This document shows positions 43,371 through 53,450 of a DNA stretch of 64,000 bases, one piece after another (the first letter of the stretch is position 1; every line of letters begins with the position of its first letter). Below the pieces are notes generated by a model. The model searched no databases. It saw nothing but the letters and a program-made list of their open reading frames with translations, and was not told the origin of the DNA. Source of the stretch: Stenotrophomonas rhizophila (lineage in GTDB: Bacteria > Pseudomonadota > Gammaproteobacteria > Xanthomonadales > Xanthomonadaceae); contig NZ_VDQT01000002.1 of the NCBI RefSeq assembly GCF_007667275.1, positions 620,001-684,000 on the forward strand, read 5' to 3'. The position numbers and the translations under genes are program-made.

Positions 43371-45533
43371 TCAGAACGACCAGGTGAACGTGATCGAGCC
43401 GTTGCGGCCATCGCCGTAGGCACCGTAGCCGTTGATCTGCGAGAGGTATTCCTTGTCCAGCAGATTGTTGAGGTTGGCCTGCACGCTGAACTGCGGGGCC
43501 AGGCGGTAGCGTACGAAGGCACTGACCAGCGCGTAGCTCTCCTGCTCGATGCGGCCGTAAGCCGGCACCGGGTAATAGATGCCGTTCTGCCAGTTGACGC
43601 CGCCGCCCACGGTGAGGTCGCTCAGCGACTGCGGGGTGTAGCTGGTGAACAGCTTGATGGTGGTCTGCGGCAGGTTGGTGTTGATGTCCGCGCCGTTGAT
43701 GTCCTTGGCGACGTAGCGCGAGGCACCGAACGTACCGTTCCAGCCCGGGGCCAGCTCACCGTTCAACTCCAGCTCGAAACCACGGCTCACCGTGCCGCGG
43801 GCGCCGATGTAGGCGAACTCGCCCGGACGCGACGGAATCGGCTCATTGGTGATCTGGGCCACGTTGTCCTGTTCGATGCGGAACACCGCCAGAGACGCGT
43901 TCAGACGGTTGTCGAACCAGGCGGCCTTGACGCCGACTTCGTAGCTCTTGCCGTCGACCGGATCGAGGTAGGTCGCGTTGCGGTCGCGTGCGGTCTGCGG
44001 CTGGAAAATCTCGGTGTACGCCGCGTAGGTGCTCCACGTGTCATTGAGGTCGTAGACCAGGCCCGCGTAGGGCGTGGTTTCCTTGTGCGAACGATCGGAG
44101 CCTTCGCCTTCGCTCTTCCAGTCGGTGTACCGCGCGCCGAGGATCAGCTTGAGCGGATCGGCCAGCGCCAGGCGGGCGGCGGCGTAGCCCGCCTTCTGGG
44201 TGATGGTGCCCTCGCTCTGCAGCGGCAGGGTGGATACCCAGTTCGGTTCCGGGAAATCGGCAACGCCCGCCAGGTAGTTGTCCAGCGGCGCCCAGCCCAT
44301 CTGGTAATCGCCGTAGTTGGCGTAGTCGCGCTTGTTGTAGCTCAGGCCGGCCATGACCTGGTGTTCGCGGCCGAACAGCTGGAACGGGCCTTCCACATAA
44401 CCGTCCACCGCGTCGACCTTGCGCTCGGTGTTGTAGAACCCGGCCGAAGGGGTGACGCCTGCGCCGGTGACCGGGTCGAGGAGCGACGCGCCCGTGGTCC
44501 AGTCGTTGTACGCCGGATAGAACAGCTTGTCGTCGGCCTTGGTTTCGTCATGCGTGGCGCCCAAGCGGACCTTCCAGTCATTGGCGAAGCCGTGCTCCAG
44601 CGTCGCGAACAGGCGCTTGCTGGTGGTGTCCCAGTAGGTCCAGCCCGGGTTGGCGCTGAAGGATTTGTCGAACGGGGTCGGCGAACCGTCCGAGAACAGC
44701 ATCGGGAAGCCGCCCCAGGTAGCGCCGTTGGCGCGCTTCTGCTGGTAGTCGTAGCCGACGCTCAGCTGGGTGTCCGGGGTCAGGTCGGCGTCGATCACCG
44801 CATAGCCCAGCGTTTTGTGCTGGTCGTAGCGGTCCATCTGCGATTCGGTGTCCAGGTAGCTGCCGATCACGCGGGCGCGCACCGTGCCGCTGGCGTTCAG
44901 CGGGGTGGTGACGTCGACGGTGGAGCGGGTGCGGCCCCAGCTGCCTACGTTGACCGACACGCTGCCGGTCAGCTCGGCACTGTCGGCGTGTTTGCGGATC
45001 AGGTTGACCGAGGCCGACGGGTTGCCCGCGCCGGTCAGCAGGCCGGTGGCGCCACGCACCACTTCCACGCGGTCGTACAGGGCCAGGTCCAGGCCGGAAT
45101 CGCCGTAGCTCCAGTTCTGCACCATCTGCGTGGGCAGGTTGTCGTACTGGTAGCTGTCGATGTAGAAGCCGCGCGCGTAGAACTCGGTGCGCTCGGTGTC
45201 GGACTGGGTGCTGCTCACGCCGGTGGTGTTGGCCAGCACGTCGATGATGTCGTCGAGGTTCTGGTCCTCGATGCGCTGGTGGCTGATGATGCTGACCGAC
45301 TGCGGGATCTCGCGCGGGGCGAGGTCGAAGCGGGTGCCGGCCGACGTGCGGCGGACCGAGTAGCCTTCGGCGCGCTCGCCCTTGACCACGATCTTGTCCA
45401 GGGTGGTGGCGTCGGCACCGGTGTCCTGCGCGAAGGCGGGAGCCGCAGCCAGCGTGGCCAGGGCGATCAACAGCGCCTGCGGCAGGCGACCTTGCGGCAG
45501 GGTGCGGGACGGCACAGCGGTAGTACGGGTCAT
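43371..45533 (-). CDS. TonB-dependent siderophore receptor
   Basis: Outer-membrane ferric-siderophore receptor of 720 residues. Signal peptide (LIALATLAAAPAFA), TonB-box-like LDKIVVKGE, and the siderophore-receptor plug motifs PREIPQSVSIISHQRIEDQ, VLANTTGVSS, FYARGFYIDSYQYDN and YDRVEVVRGATGLLTGAGNP, as in FhuE/FpvA-type receptors. The barrel ends ITFTWSF. ATG 45533 has CCAGGAAA upstream; 21 codons of open frame before it are not supported. The Fur-box-like sequence at 45694-45716 lies about 160 bases upstream, consistent with iron-repressed expression. Confidence 0.93.
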   Translation of the reverse strand: MTRTTAVPSRTLPQGRLPQALLIALATLAAAPAFAQDTGADATTLDKIVVKGERAEGYSVRRTSAGTRFDLAPREIPQSVSIISHQRIEDQNLDDIIDVLANTTGVSSTQSDTERTEFYARGFYIDSYQYDNLPTQMVQNWSYGDSGLDLALYDRVEVVRGATGLLTGAGNPSASVNLIRKHADSAELTGSVSVNVGSWGRTRSTVDVTTPLNASGTVRARVIGSYLDTESQMDRYDQHKTLGYAVIDADLTPDTQLSVGYDYQQKRANGATWGGFPMLFSDGSPTPFDKSFSANPGWTYWDTTSKRLFATLEHGFANDWKVRLGATHDETKADDKLFYPAYNDWTTGASLLDPVTGAGVTPSAGFYNTERKVDAVDGYVEGPFQLFGREHQVMAGLSYNKRDYANYGDYQMGWAPLDNYLAGVADFPEPNWVSTLPLQSEGTITQKAGYAAARLALADPLKLILGARYTDWKSEGEGSDRSHKETTPYAGLVYDLNDTWSTYAAYTEIFQPQTARDRNATYLDPVDGKSYEVGVKAAWFDNRLNASLAVFRIEQDNVAQITNEPIPSRPGEFAYIGARGTVSRGFELELNGELAPGWNGTFGASRYVAKDINGADINTNLPQTTIKLFTSYTPQSLSDLTVGGGVNWQNGIYYPVPAYGRIEQESYALVSAFVRYRLAPQFSVQANLNNLLDKEYLSQINGYGAYGDGRNGSITFTWSF

Positions 45534-45693
45534 CAGGGTTTCCTGGCGGCGGCGCGCACCAGGCGTCGATCCTCGGATGCCGGGCGCTGCGGACAAAGTG
45601 GGGGCAGTAGGCGGCTGGCGGGTGCCGCGGAAGCGGCACGGGCGTTGGCAACTGATCGCCGCAGCGCCTCCCTGGCGCGAACGGGATCACCGT

Positions 45694-45716
45694 ATGGTAA
45701 TGCGAATCAGTCCCAT
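45694..45716. promoter_or_regulatory. Fur-box-like site
   Basis: ATGGTAATGCGAATCAGTCC at 45694-45713, followed by CAT, resembles gammaproteobacterial Fur sites of the form TGATAATGCGAATCATTCTC with about four changes. It lies between the siderophore receptor gene (minus) and the VOC gene (plus), so it could regulate either; the receptor is the natural target. Confidence 0.6.
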
Positions 45717-45831
45717 CCGCAATGTCCACCGGGCGCAGGTGTGGGTGATGCGCGGTACCCGACAGGGGCTTAACGAAGGCAGGCCTACGTTGGGCGCACC
45801 GGGCCCCGGCCTTGACCGTAGGAACGTTCCG

Positions 45832-46311
45832 ATGATCGCCAAGAACACCCTGTGTCTCTGGTATGACGGCACCGCCGAAGAGGCATCCGCCTTCTACGCG
45901 GCCACCTTCCCCGATAGTTCGGTGCAGGCCGTGCACCGCGCGCCGGCGGACTTCCCGTCGGGGAAGAAGGGCGATGTGTTGACGGTGGAATTCACCGTGG
46001 TCGGTATTCCCTGCATCGGTTTGAACGGCGGACCGGCGTTCAGGCACAGCGAAGCGTTCTCCTTCCAGATCGCCACCGATGACCAGGAGGAGACCGACCG
46101 CCTGTGGAATGCCATCGTGGGCAATGGCGGACAGGCAAGCGATTGCGGCTGGTGCAAGGACAAATGGGGCCTGTCCTGGCAGATCACCCCGCGCGTGCTG
46201 ACCGCCGCGTTCAACAGCGACGACCCGGCCGTGGCCAAGCGCGCCTTCGAGGCGATGATGACCATGCAGAAGATCGACGTCGCGAAGATCGAGGCAGCCG
46301 TCAGAGGGTAG
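45832..46311 (+). CDS. VOC-superfamily protein (PhnB-like)
   Basis: A 159-residue protein of the PhnB / 3-demethylubiquinone-methyltransferase-like branch of the VOC (glyoxalase-fold) superfamily. It shows the paired beta-alpha-beta modules: LCLWYDGTAEEASAFYAATF, VEFTVVGIPCIGLNGGPAF with a His-containing strand, FQIATDDQEETDRLWNAIV, then CGWCKDKWGLSWQITPRVL. Members bind metals and small molecules; substrates are mostly unknown. TAGGAACG lies before ATG 45832; the frame is open far upstream but without homology. Confidence 0.85.
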   Translation: MIAKNTLCLWYDGTAEEASAFYAATFPDSSVQAVHRAPADFPSGKKGDVLTVEFTVVGIPCIGLNGGPAFRHSEAFSFQIATDDQEETDRLWNAIVGNGGQASDCGWCKDKWGLSWQITPRVLTAAFNSDDPAVAKRAFEAMMTMQKIDVAKIEAAVRG

Positions 46312-46382
46312 GGGGACACGCACCGCGTGTGGCTACGCGAATGGCTCTTCATGCGGGACGGGGGCGCGCGTATGCTTCGGCG

Positions 46383-47261
46383 ATGTCGACTTCGCGCTTT
46401 GCCACGCTGCTCCCCGTCCTGGCCGTCCTTGGTTCGGTGACCTCCCTTGCCGTGGGCACCTCGTTCGCCAAACAGCTGTTCCCGTTGATCGGGGCGCAGG
46501 GCACCAGCGCGTTGCGCGTGGGGTTCTCCGCGCTGGTGCTGCTGGCGGTGTTCCGGCCCTGGCGCCGGGTCACCACCCGCGCCGACGCGGCCGCGATCTT
46601 CCGCTACGGCATCACCCTCGGGGTGATGAACCTGCTGTTCTACATGGCGCTGCGCACGATCCCGTTCGGGATCGCGGTGGCCATAGAATTCTGCGGGCCG
46701 CTGGCGGTGGCGATGTGGTCGTCGCGGCGGCCGGTCGACTTCCTCTGGGTGGGCTGCGCGGCCACCGGGTTGCTGCTGCTGTTGCCGCTGGGCCACGGCG
46801 AGCCGCTCGACCCTGGTGGCGTGCTGTATGCGCTGGGCGCAGCGGTGTGCTGGGCGTTGTACATCATCTTCGGCAAGCGCGCCGGCCACCTGCCGGCCGG
46901 GCACACGGTGTCGCTCGGGCTGTGCGCGGCGGCGCTGGTGGTGGTGCCGGTGGGCGTGGTGCATGCGGGCATGGCGCTGTGGGACCCGAAGATCCTGTTG
47001 TTCGGCCTGGGCGTTGCGGTGGTGTCCAGCTCGATCCCGATGTGGCTGGAAATGGCGGCGCTGAAGCGGCTGCCGAAGGAAACCTTCGGCATCCTGATCA
47101 GCATGGAGCCGGCGGTGGCCGCCTTGCTGGCGATGGGGTTGCTGGCCGAGCACCTGACGCCGCTGCAGTGGGCGGCGATCGGGTGCACCGTGTTGGCGTC
47201 GGTGGGCAGCACGTTGACGGCGAAGCGGCGGGCGCCGGCGCTGCCGGACCCGGCGGGGTAG
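46383..47261 (+). CDS. rhtA: EamA-family threonine/homoserine exporter
   Basis: A 292-residue inner-membrane transporter with ten predicted transmembrane helices in two EamA repeats. It follows E. coli RhtA closely in pattern: SFAKQLFPLIGAQGTSALRV, GVMNLLFYMALRTIPFGIAV, EFCGPLAVAMWSSRRPVDF, then GAAVCWALYIIFGKRAG and LKRLPKETFGILISMEPAVA. RhtA exports threonine, homoserine and related compounds. The start at ATG 46383 aligns with the first helix. It lies 71 bases after the VOC gene; cotranscription is possible but not required. Confidence 0.9.
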   Translation: MSTSRFATLLPVLAVLGSVTSLAVGTSFAKQLFPLIGAQGTSALRVGFSALVLLAVFRPWRRVTTRADAAAIFRYGITLGVMNLLFYMALRTIPFGIAVAIEFCGPLAVAMWSSRRPVDFLWVGCAATGLLLLLPLGHGEPLDPGGVLYALGAAVCWALYIIFGKRAGHLPAGHTVSLGLCAAALVVVPVGVVHAGMALWDPKILLFGLGVAVVSSSIPMWLEMAALKRLPKETFGILISMEPAVAALLAMGLLAEHLTPLQWAAIGCTVLASVGSTLTAKRRAPALPDPAG

Positions 47262-47268
47262 CCGAGGG

Positions 47269-47372
47269 GGTAGAGCCGACTGGGTAGAGCCGACTGTTAG
47301 TCGGCTATCGCGCGAAGCGCGATGGTATTGATATCGCCGCGGAAAAGCAGCCGACTAACAGTCGGCTCTACC
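47269..47372. repeat. SMAG pair, outward orientation, with tandem partial copy
   Basis: A partial GTAGAGCCGACTGG unit (47270-47283) precedes a full one: GTAG (47284-47287) with stem AGCCGACT-GTT-AGTCGGCT (47288-47306). The mirror copy AGCCGACT-AAC-AGTCGGCT (47349-47367) is followed by CTAC (47368-47371). Between them a small hairpin ATCGCGC-GAA-GCGCGAT. This stem type (AGCCGACT) is a second SMAG subfamily. It fills the gap between convergent rhtA and betA. Confidence 0.88.
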
Positions 47373-47394
47373 CAGTCGGACACGCATTCGTGCA

Positions 47395-49065
47395 TCAGCC
47401 GCGCACCGGCGCGTCGCCTGCCACGTAATACGTCGCGGTGCTTCGAGCCAATGGCGTGCGGCCACGGATGCGGTCGGCGATCTTCTCGGCGATCATGATG
47501 GTGGTGGCATTGAGGTTGCCGGTGATGATGCGCGGCATGATCGAGGCGTCCACCACGCGCAGGCCCTGCATGCCGTGTACGCGGCCCTGGCCGTCCACCA
47601 CGCTCATCGCGTCGTTGCCCATCGCGCACGAACAGGAGGGGTGGTACGCGGTCTCCGCGCGGGCGCGTACGAAGGCGTCCAGTTCGGCATCGGTGCGGCA
47701 GTCGGCACCGGCGCTGATTTCGCGGCCACGGTACTCGTCCAGCGCAGGCTGGGCGATGATCTCGCGGGTGATCCGGATCGCATCGCGGAACTCCTGCCAG
47801 TCCTGCGCGGTGGACTGGTAGTTGAACAGGATCGACGGGTGCTGGTGCGGGTCCAGCGAACGCGCATGCACGCGGCCGCGGCTGGGCGTACGCATCGAAC
47901 CGACGTGCGCCTGGAAGCCATGTTCCTTGACCGCGTTGGTACCGTTGTAATTGATCGCCACCGGCAGGAAGTGGTACTGGATGTTGGGCCACTCGAACTC
48001 ATCGCGGGTGCGGATGAAACCGCCGGCCTCGAATTGGTTGCTGGCCCCGATGCCGGTTCCTGCGAAGAGCCACTCCGCGCCGATCGCCGGCTGGTTCCAC
48101 CATTGCAGCGCCGGGTAAAGCGACACCGGCTTGGTGCAGGCGTACTGCATGTACACCTCCAGGTGGTCCTGCAGGTTTTCGCCGACGCCGGGCAGGTCAT
48201 GCACCAGCGGTACGCCCAGCGTGGCCAGCAGCGCCGGCGCACCTACCCCGGAGCGCTGCAGGATCTGCGGCGAGGCGATCGCACCCGCGCACAGCAGGAC
48301 TTCGCGGGCGGCGAAAACGTCGGTGGGATCGGCGCTGCCGCCGGCCAGGTAGCGCACGCCCACCGCGCGCTTGCCGTCGAACAGGATGCGGTCGGTGGTG
48401 GCGTGGGTGACGATCTCCAGGCCCGGCCGGCCCTTGGCCATGTCCAAGTAGCCGCGTGCGGTGCTGGAACGACGTCCGCGCGGGGTCACGGTGCGGTCCA
48501 TCGGGCCGAAGCCTTCCTGCTGGTAGCCGTTGAGGTCGTCGGTGCGCGGGTAGCCGGCCTGCACCCCGGCCTCGACCATGGCGTGGAACAGCACGTTGTT
48601 GTCGTTCTTCGGCGTGGCCACGCTCACCGGGCCGGTACCACCGTGGTAATCGTTGGGCCCGATGTCGCGGGTTTCGGCCTTGCGGAAATACGGCAGCACA
48701 TCCAGGTAGCTCCAGTCCTCCAGTCCGTCGAACCGGGCCCACTGGTCGAAGTCGAGCGCGTTGCCGCGGATGTAGCACATGCCGTTGATCAACGAGGAGC
48801 CGCCCAGGCCCTTGCCGCGCCCGCATTCCATGCGCCGGTTGTCCATGTGCGGCTCCGGCTCGGTTTCATAGGCCCAGTTGTAGCGCCGGCCCTGCAGCGG
48901 GTAGGCCAACGCGGCCGGCATCTGGGTGCGGAAGTCCAGGCGGTAATCCGGGCCGCCGGCTTCAAGCAGCAGCACGCGGATGCCGGCGTCTTCGGTCAGC
49001 CGCGCGGCCAGTGTGTTGCCGGCCGAGCCGGCGCCGATGATGATGTAGTCATACTCGCGCTTCAT
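47395..49065 (-). CDS. betA: Choline dehydrogenase BetA
   Basis: FAD-dependent GMC oxidoreductase of 556 residues that oxidises choline to betaine aldehyde (and further to glycine betaine) at the membrane. It has the FAD-binding [20 protein letters not shown] signature 1 ([15 protein letters not shown]), signature 2 ([15 protein letters not shown]), and the catalytic-His region [11 protein letters not shown]. Length and motifs match E. coli BetA. It is last in betT-betB-betA, 25 bases after betB, which fixes choline as the probable substrate over other GMC alcohols. Confidence 0.95.
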   Translation of the reverse strand: MKREYDYIIIGAGSAGNTLAARLTEDAGIRVLLLEAGGPDYRLDFRTQMPAALAYPLQGRRYNWAYETEPEPHMDNRRMECGRGKGLGGSSLINGMCYIRGNALDFDQWARFDGLEDWSYLDVLPYFRKAETRDIGPNDYHGGTGPVSVATPKNDNNVLFHAMVEAGVQAGYPRTDDLNGYQQEGFGPMDRTVTPRGRRSSTARGYLDMAKGRPGLEIVTHATTDRILFDGKRAVGVRYLAGGSADPTDVFAAREVLLCAGAIASPQILQRSGVGAPALLATLGVPLVHDLPGVGENLQDHLEVYMQYACTKPVSLYPALQWWNQPAIGAEWLFAGTGIGASNQFEAGGFIRTRDEFEWPNIQYHFLPVAINYNGTNAVKEHGFQAHVGSMRTPSRGRVHARSLDPHQHPSILFNYQSTAQDWQEFRDAIRITREIIAQPALDEYRGREISAGADCRTDAELDAFVRARAETAYHPSCSCAMGNDAMSVVDGQGRVHGMQGLRVVDASIMPRIITGNLNATTIMIAEKIADRIRGRTPLARSTATYYVAGDAPVRG

Positions 49066-49090
49066 CGCGGGGTCTCCTGGTCAGGCCGGT

Positions 49091-50563
49091 TCAGAACACC
49101 GACGCGTAGCGGTCGAGTTCGATCTGCACGGATTTGGTGCGGGTGTAGGCGCGCAGCGTGGCCAGGCCGTTTTCGCGACCCACCCCGGACTGCTTGTAGC
49201 CGCCGACCGGCATCGAGGCGGGCGATTCACCCCAGCAGTTGACCCAGCAGATGCCGGCCTCCAGCTGGTGGATCAGCCGGTGCGCGCGCGCCAGGTCCGG
49301 GGTCACCACGCCGGCCGCCAGTCCGTAGTCGGTGGCATTGGCACGACGCACCGCCTCTTCTTCATCTTCGTAAGCCAGCAGGCTCAGCACCGGTCCGAAG
49401 ATCTCCTCGCGCACGTGGGTCATGTCGTCGCGGCAATCGCTGAAGATGGTCGGGGCGACGTAGCAGCCGTGGCCCAGCGCCCCCTCGGTCAGGCGTTCGC
49501 CGCCACACACCAGGCGGGCGCCTTCGGCCTTGCCACGTTCGATGTGCGCCAGCACGCTGCGCATGTGCGCGGCACTGACCAGCGGGCCGAAGTTGGTGTC
49601 CACCGCCATCGGGTCGCCGATGCGGATCCGCGCCACACGCTCGCGCAGCGCAAGTTCCAGGTCGGCCAGCAGCGCCTGCGGCACGAAGACCCGGGTCCCG
49701 TTGGTGCAGACCTGGCCGGAGCTGTAGAAGTTGGCCATCATCGCCACGTCGGCGGCGAGGTCGAGGTCGGCATCGGCGCAGATGATCAGCGGCGACTTGC
49801 CGCCCAGTTCCATCGTTACGTCCTTCAGCGTGGAGCTGGAAGCACTGGCCATCACCCTGCGCCCGGTGGCGGTGCCGCCGGTGAAGGAAATCTTCTCGAT
49901 GCCGGGGTGTTCGGTCAGGGCCGCGCCGACCCCGGCTCCATCGCCGGGCAGCACGTTGAACACGCCGTCGGGCAGGCCGGCCTCGGTGAATATCTCCGCC
50001 AGTTTCAGCGCGGTCAACGGCGTGACTTCGCTGGGCTTGAAGATCATCGCGTTGCCCGCGGCCAGCGCCGGTGCGGCCTTCCACAGGGCGATCTGGATCG
50101 GGTAGTTCCAGGCACCGATCGCGCCGACCACGCCCAGCGGTTCCTGCCGCGTGTAGAAGAAGCTGCCTTCGCGCAGCGGCACCTGGCTGCCTTCCAGGCC
50201 ATGCATCACTCCGGCGTAGTATTCCAGCACGTCGGCGCCGGTCACGATGTCGACGCTGCGGGTTTCGCTGAGCGGCTTGCCGGTATTGAGGCTTTCCAGT
50301 TCGGCCAGGTCGTCGTTGCGTTCGCGCAGCAGCGCTACCGCGCGCAGCAGGATCCGCGAGCGCTCCACCGTGGTCAGCGCCGCCCACGCCTTCTGGCCGG
50401 CGCGGGCGCTTTCCACTGCGGCGTCCAGGTCGTCGCTGTTGGCATTGTGCACATTGGCCAGCACCTCGCCGTTGGCCGGGTTGACCACCTCGAAGGTGCG
50501 CTGGCCCTGGGAAGGCACATGGCGGCCGCCGATGTACAGCAGCTGGTCGGGGAAGGTGGGCAT
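49091..50563 (-). CDS. betB: Betaine aldehyde dehydrogenase BetB
   Basis: NAD(P)-dependent aldehyde dehydrogenase of 490 residues, converting betaine aldehyde to glycine betaine. Active-site Glu252 ([10 protein letters not shown]) and Cys286 ([12 protein letters not shown]) have the same numbers as in E. coli Bet[19 protein letters not shown] and the NAD motif [11 protein letters not shown] are as expected, and the C-terminal GVGRENG is typical of BetB. It lies 34 bases after betT and 25 before betA on the minus strand. Confidence 0.96.
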   Translation of the reverse strand: MPTFPDQLLYIGGRHVPSQGQRTFEVVNPANGEVLANVHNANSDDLDAAVESARAGQKAWAALTTVERSRILLRAVALLRERNDDLAELESLNTGKPLSETRSVDIVTGADVLEYYAGVMHGLEGSQVPLREGSFFYTRQEPLGVVGAIGAWNYPIQIALWKAAPALAAGNAMIFKPSEVTPLTALKLAEIFTEAGLPDGVFNVLPGDGAGVGAALTEHPGIEKISFTGGTATGRRVMASASSSTLKDVTMELGGKSPLIICADADLDLAADVAMMANFYSSGQVCTNGTRVFVPQALLADLELALRERVARIRIGDPMAVDTNFGPLVSAAHMRSVLAHIERGKAEGARLVCGGERLTEGALGHGCYVAPTIFSDCRDDMTHVREEIFGPVLSLLAYEDEEEAVRRANATDYGLAAGVVTPDLARAHRLIHQLEAGICWVNCWGESPASMPVGGYKQSGVGRENGLATLRAYTRTKSVQIELDRYASVF

Positions 50564-50597
50564 GGCGATGACTCCTTTGCGTAAAGACCAGCAGGGT

Positions 50598-52577
50598 TCA
50601 ACGGGTCAGGTGCAGGAACTGCAGGTGACGCTCGTACTGGTCGATGATGTCGTTGATGATCTGCTGGCGGCTGTAGCCGACCAGCTCGTAATCCTGTCCG
50701 CCCTCGTACAGGTGGACTTCGGCACGGTAGTAACGCTGGTTGCGGAAGCGCTGGGCGGCGAACGACGGGGTGAGGTAGCCCGTCATCACGACCTGGTAGG
50801 TGAACACCTGCTGCTCGCCGTGGTCCACGGTGAGCTGCATGTCGCCCGGTTCGAAGCGGGTTTCCACGTCCAGGCCCTTTTCGCGCAGCTGCGCGGCCAC
50901 CGCTTCCAATGCCGGGCGGACTTCTTCGTCCATGAAGCGGTAAACCTCGTCGCGCGCCGGGAAGTGCACGGCCTGGGTGATGCGCTGGCGCCAGCCACGC
51001 TGGTGCCGCGATTGCCCCACCACCGGAATGGGCGAGTACTGCGACGCCTTCTTCCGCTGCGATTCCTCGCCCAGCGCGCGGGTCAGTCCCCACAGCATCA
51101 GCAGCAGCACCACGGAGAACGGCAGCGAGGCCAGCACCACCGCCGACTTCAGCGCATCCATGCTGCCGGCCAACAGCAGCCCGGCCGTGACCAGGCCGGT
51201 CATCACGCCCCAGAACACGCGCAGCCAGCGCGGGCCGTCGTCTTCGGGCGCACCGCCGTGCGAGGACAGGGTGGACAGCACCACCGTGCCGGAGTCGGCC
51301 GAGGTGACGAAGAAGATGAAACTGACGATGACCGTCACCGTGATCACCGCACGGCTCCACGGGTAGTTGTCCAGCAGCGCGTAGAGCACGGTGGGCGGGT
51401 TGTCTACCGCCAGCTGTGCGAGGTGTTCCTGGCCGTGGTGCAGGACCTGGTCCAGCGCGCTGTTGCCGAAGATCGACAGCCACGCCAGGGTGAAGCCCAG
51501 CGGGATCAGCAGCACCCCGAACACGAATTCGCGGATGGTGCGCCCGCGCGAGATGCGCGCGATGAACAACCCCACGAAAGGTGCCCAGCCGATCCACCAG
51601 GCCCAGTAGAACACCGTCCAGTCGCCCAGCCAGTCGGCGCGGCCGCCGTAGGCATAGACGTCGAAGCTCTTGCCGACCACGCTGCCCAGGTAGTCGCCCA
51701 GGTTCTGCATCAGGGTGCTGAGCAGGTACTGGGTGGGGCCGGCGAACAGCATGAACAGCAGCAGCGCGATCGCCAGCAGCATGTTGATGTCCGACATCAG
51801 CCGCACGCCTTTTTCCACCCCGGACACGGCCACGCTGATCGCCGCGCCCATCATCAGCACGATCAGCCCCACCTGCACCCACGGCGCGTGCGGGATCGGC
51901 AGCAGCGCGTTCAAGCCGGCATTGAGGTGCAGCACGCCAAAGCCCATGTCCGCGCCGATCCCGAACACCGTGGCGACGATGCCCAGTGCGTCCACGGTGT
52001 AGCCGATCGGGCCGTTGATGCGCTTGCCGATCAGCGGATACAGCGCCGAGCGCAGCGCCAGCGGCAGGTTGTGACGGTAGGCGAAGTAGGCCAAGGCCAT
52101 GGCGGCCAGCGCGAACACGCCCCATCCGTGCAGGCCCCAGTGCAGGAACAGCAGCTGCATGGCCTGGCGTGCACTGGCTTCGCCGCCCCCGACCCCGCCC
52201 TGCGGCGGCTGCAGGTAGTGGGTGAGCGGTTCGGACACGCAGAAGAAGAACAGGGTGATGCTGATTCCGGCGGCGAACAGCATGCCGGCCCAGGAGAGGT
52301 AGCTGAATTCCGGCTCGTCGTGGTCCGCACCGAGCTTGACCTGCCCATAGCCGGACAGCGCCACGCCGACCACGAACACCAGGTACACGGTCATCGCCAG
52401 CAGGTAGTACCAGCCCACGTTGCGCGACGCCCAGGTCTGCGCTTCCAGCAGCAGCACGCCGGAGGCCGTCGGAAAGGTAGTGACCAGCACCGCGAAGGCC
52501 GCCACCACGCTGGCGGCGAACAGGAAGACGGGTCGCAGCGTGCGCACCTCGCTGGGAGGTGTCTCCGCGGTGTTCAT
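50598..52577 (-). CDS. betT: Choline BCCT transporter BetT
   Basis: High-affinity choline transporter of the BCCT family, 659 residues, with 12 transmembrane helices and a long C-terminal cytoplasmic domain (about 510-659). BetT-type carriers use that domain to sense osmolarity. Visible motifs: [17 protein letters not shown] (BCCT ring residues near the fourth helix), [20 protein letters not shown] with the choline-binding Trp box, and [14 protein letters not shown]. It leads the betTBA operon. The promoter TTGACC-N17-TATCCA lies 58-86 bases upstream. Confidence 0.94.
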   Translation of the reverse strand: MNTAETPPSEVRTLRPVFLFAASVVAAFAVLVTTFPTASGVLLLEAQTWASRNVGWYYLLAMTVYLVFVVGVALSGYGQVKLGADHDEPEFSYLSWAGMLFAAGISITLFFFCVSEPLTHYLQPPQGGVGGGEASARQAMQLLFLHWGLHGWGVFALAAMALAYFAYRHNLPLALRSALYPLIGKRINGPIGYTVDALGIVATVFGIGADMGFGVLHLNAGLNALLPIPHAPWVQVGLIVLMMGAAISVAVSGVEKGVRLMSDINMLLAIALLLFMLFAGPTQYLLSTLMQNLGDYLGSVVGKSFDVYAYGGRADWLGDWTVFYWAWWIGWAPFVGLFIARISRGRTIREFVFGVLLIPLGFTLAWLSIFGNSALDQVLHHGQEHLAQLAVDNPPTVLYALLDNYPWSRAVITVTVIVSFIFFVTSADSGTVVLSTLSSHGGAPEDDGPRWLRVFWGVMTGLVTAGLLLAGSMDALKSAVVLASLPFSVVLLLMLWGLTRALGEESQRKKASQYSPIPVVGQSRHQRGWRQRITQAVHFPARDEVYRFMDEEVRPALEAVAAQLREKGLDVETRFEPGDMQLTVDHGEQQVFTYQVVMTGYLTPSFAAQRFRNQRYYRAEVHLYEGGQDYELVGYSRQQIINDIIDQYERHLQFLHLTR

Positions 52578-52634
52578 GGATCAAGGGCCCCGGTGCCGTT
52601 GCCGGCAGACCGGAGGATTAGCGCACAGGCGCTG

Positions 52635-52663
52635 TGGATATTCCGTTTAGGTTAGGCGGTCAA
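52635..52663 (-). promoter_or_regulatory. Candidate betT promoter
   Basis: On the minus strand TTGACC (52658-52663), 17-base spacer, TATCCA (52635-52640). The -35 box overlaps the stop codon (52660-52662) of the upstream EEP gene, so betTBA can be transcribed apart from it. No BetI-type palindrome is obvious. Confidence 0.6.
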
Positions 52664-53427
52664 CGCAGCGCGGCGGCCGGCACGTCGATCGCCATGGCCA
52701 GGGCCAGGTGGTCGGAATAGGCGGCCGGTACCGCTTCGGCACTGCGCTGGTGCAGGCCGTTGCTGAGCAGGATGTGGTCGATGGCCCGGTCCGGGCGCCA
52801 GCTGGGGAAGGTCGGCACCGCGCAGCCCGGGGGCTGCAGGGTGGTCTTCTGGTACAGCACCTGCATTTCGGGGCGCTCGGCCAGGCAGTTGAAATCGCCC
52901 ATCAGCACCGCGTTGGGGTGGTCGGACAGCAGGTCGGCAATGAAGGCCAACTGCGACATGCGCGAGTTGGTCCCCAACGACAGGTGCGCCACCGCCACCG
53001 CCAGCCCTTCGGCGCCGTCACCGAACTTGGCCAGCAGCACGCCGCGCCCGCCGATCCGGCCGGGCAGGGCGTGGTCCTGGACTTCCACCGGTTCCAGCCG
53101 GCTCAGCAGGCCGTTGGCGCTGGAGGCCACTCCGCCCATGCGGCGGTTGGGCTGGTGGCTCCAGTAATTGAAGCCGGCACGCTCGGCCAGGTAGTGGGTC
53201 TGGTTGGTGAAGCCCGAGCGCAGGCTGCCGGGGTCGGCCTCCTGCAGGCCGACGATGTCATGGCCACGGGCCAGCTGGGCGATGGCGTCCAGGCTGGTCC
53301 GCTTACGCCCCGCCGGCAGCGCATGCGACCAGCTGCGGGTCACATAGTCACTGTAGCGGCGGGTGCTCGAGCCGGCCTGGATGTTGGCCGTGAGCAGGCG
53401 CAGGGTCCGCGTGTTGGGGGAAGTCAC
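52660..53427 (-). CDS. Endonuclease/exonuclease/phosphatase (EEP) family protein
   Basis: A 255-residue EEP-superfamily hydrolase. The metal-binding motifs are RLLTANIQAG (Asn), IVGLQEAD (Glu), VAVAHLSLG (His), VLMGDFNC (Asp-x-Asn) and the C-terminal YSDHLALAMAI (Asp-His). The substrate could be a phospholipid, nucleic acid or phosphate ester. It lacks a signal peptide and is cytosolic by sequence. It lies 23 bases after the second dsbA gene and probably shares its transcript. Confidence 0.86.
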   Translation of the reverse strand: MTSPNTRTLRLLTANIQAGSSTRRYSDYVTRSWSHALPAGRKRTSLDAIAQLARGHDIVGLQEADPGSLRSGFTNQTHYLAERAGFNYWSHQPNRRMGGVASSANGLLSRLEPVEVQDHALPGRIGGRGVLLAKFGDGAEGLAVAVAHLSLGTNSRMSQLAFIADLLSDHPNAVLMGDFNCLAERPEMQVLYQKTTLQPPGCAVPTFPSWRPDRAIDHILLSNGLHQRSAEAVPAAYSDHLALAMAIDVPAAALR

Positions 53428-53450
53428 GACAGGTGCAGGCTCTTGGAAAC

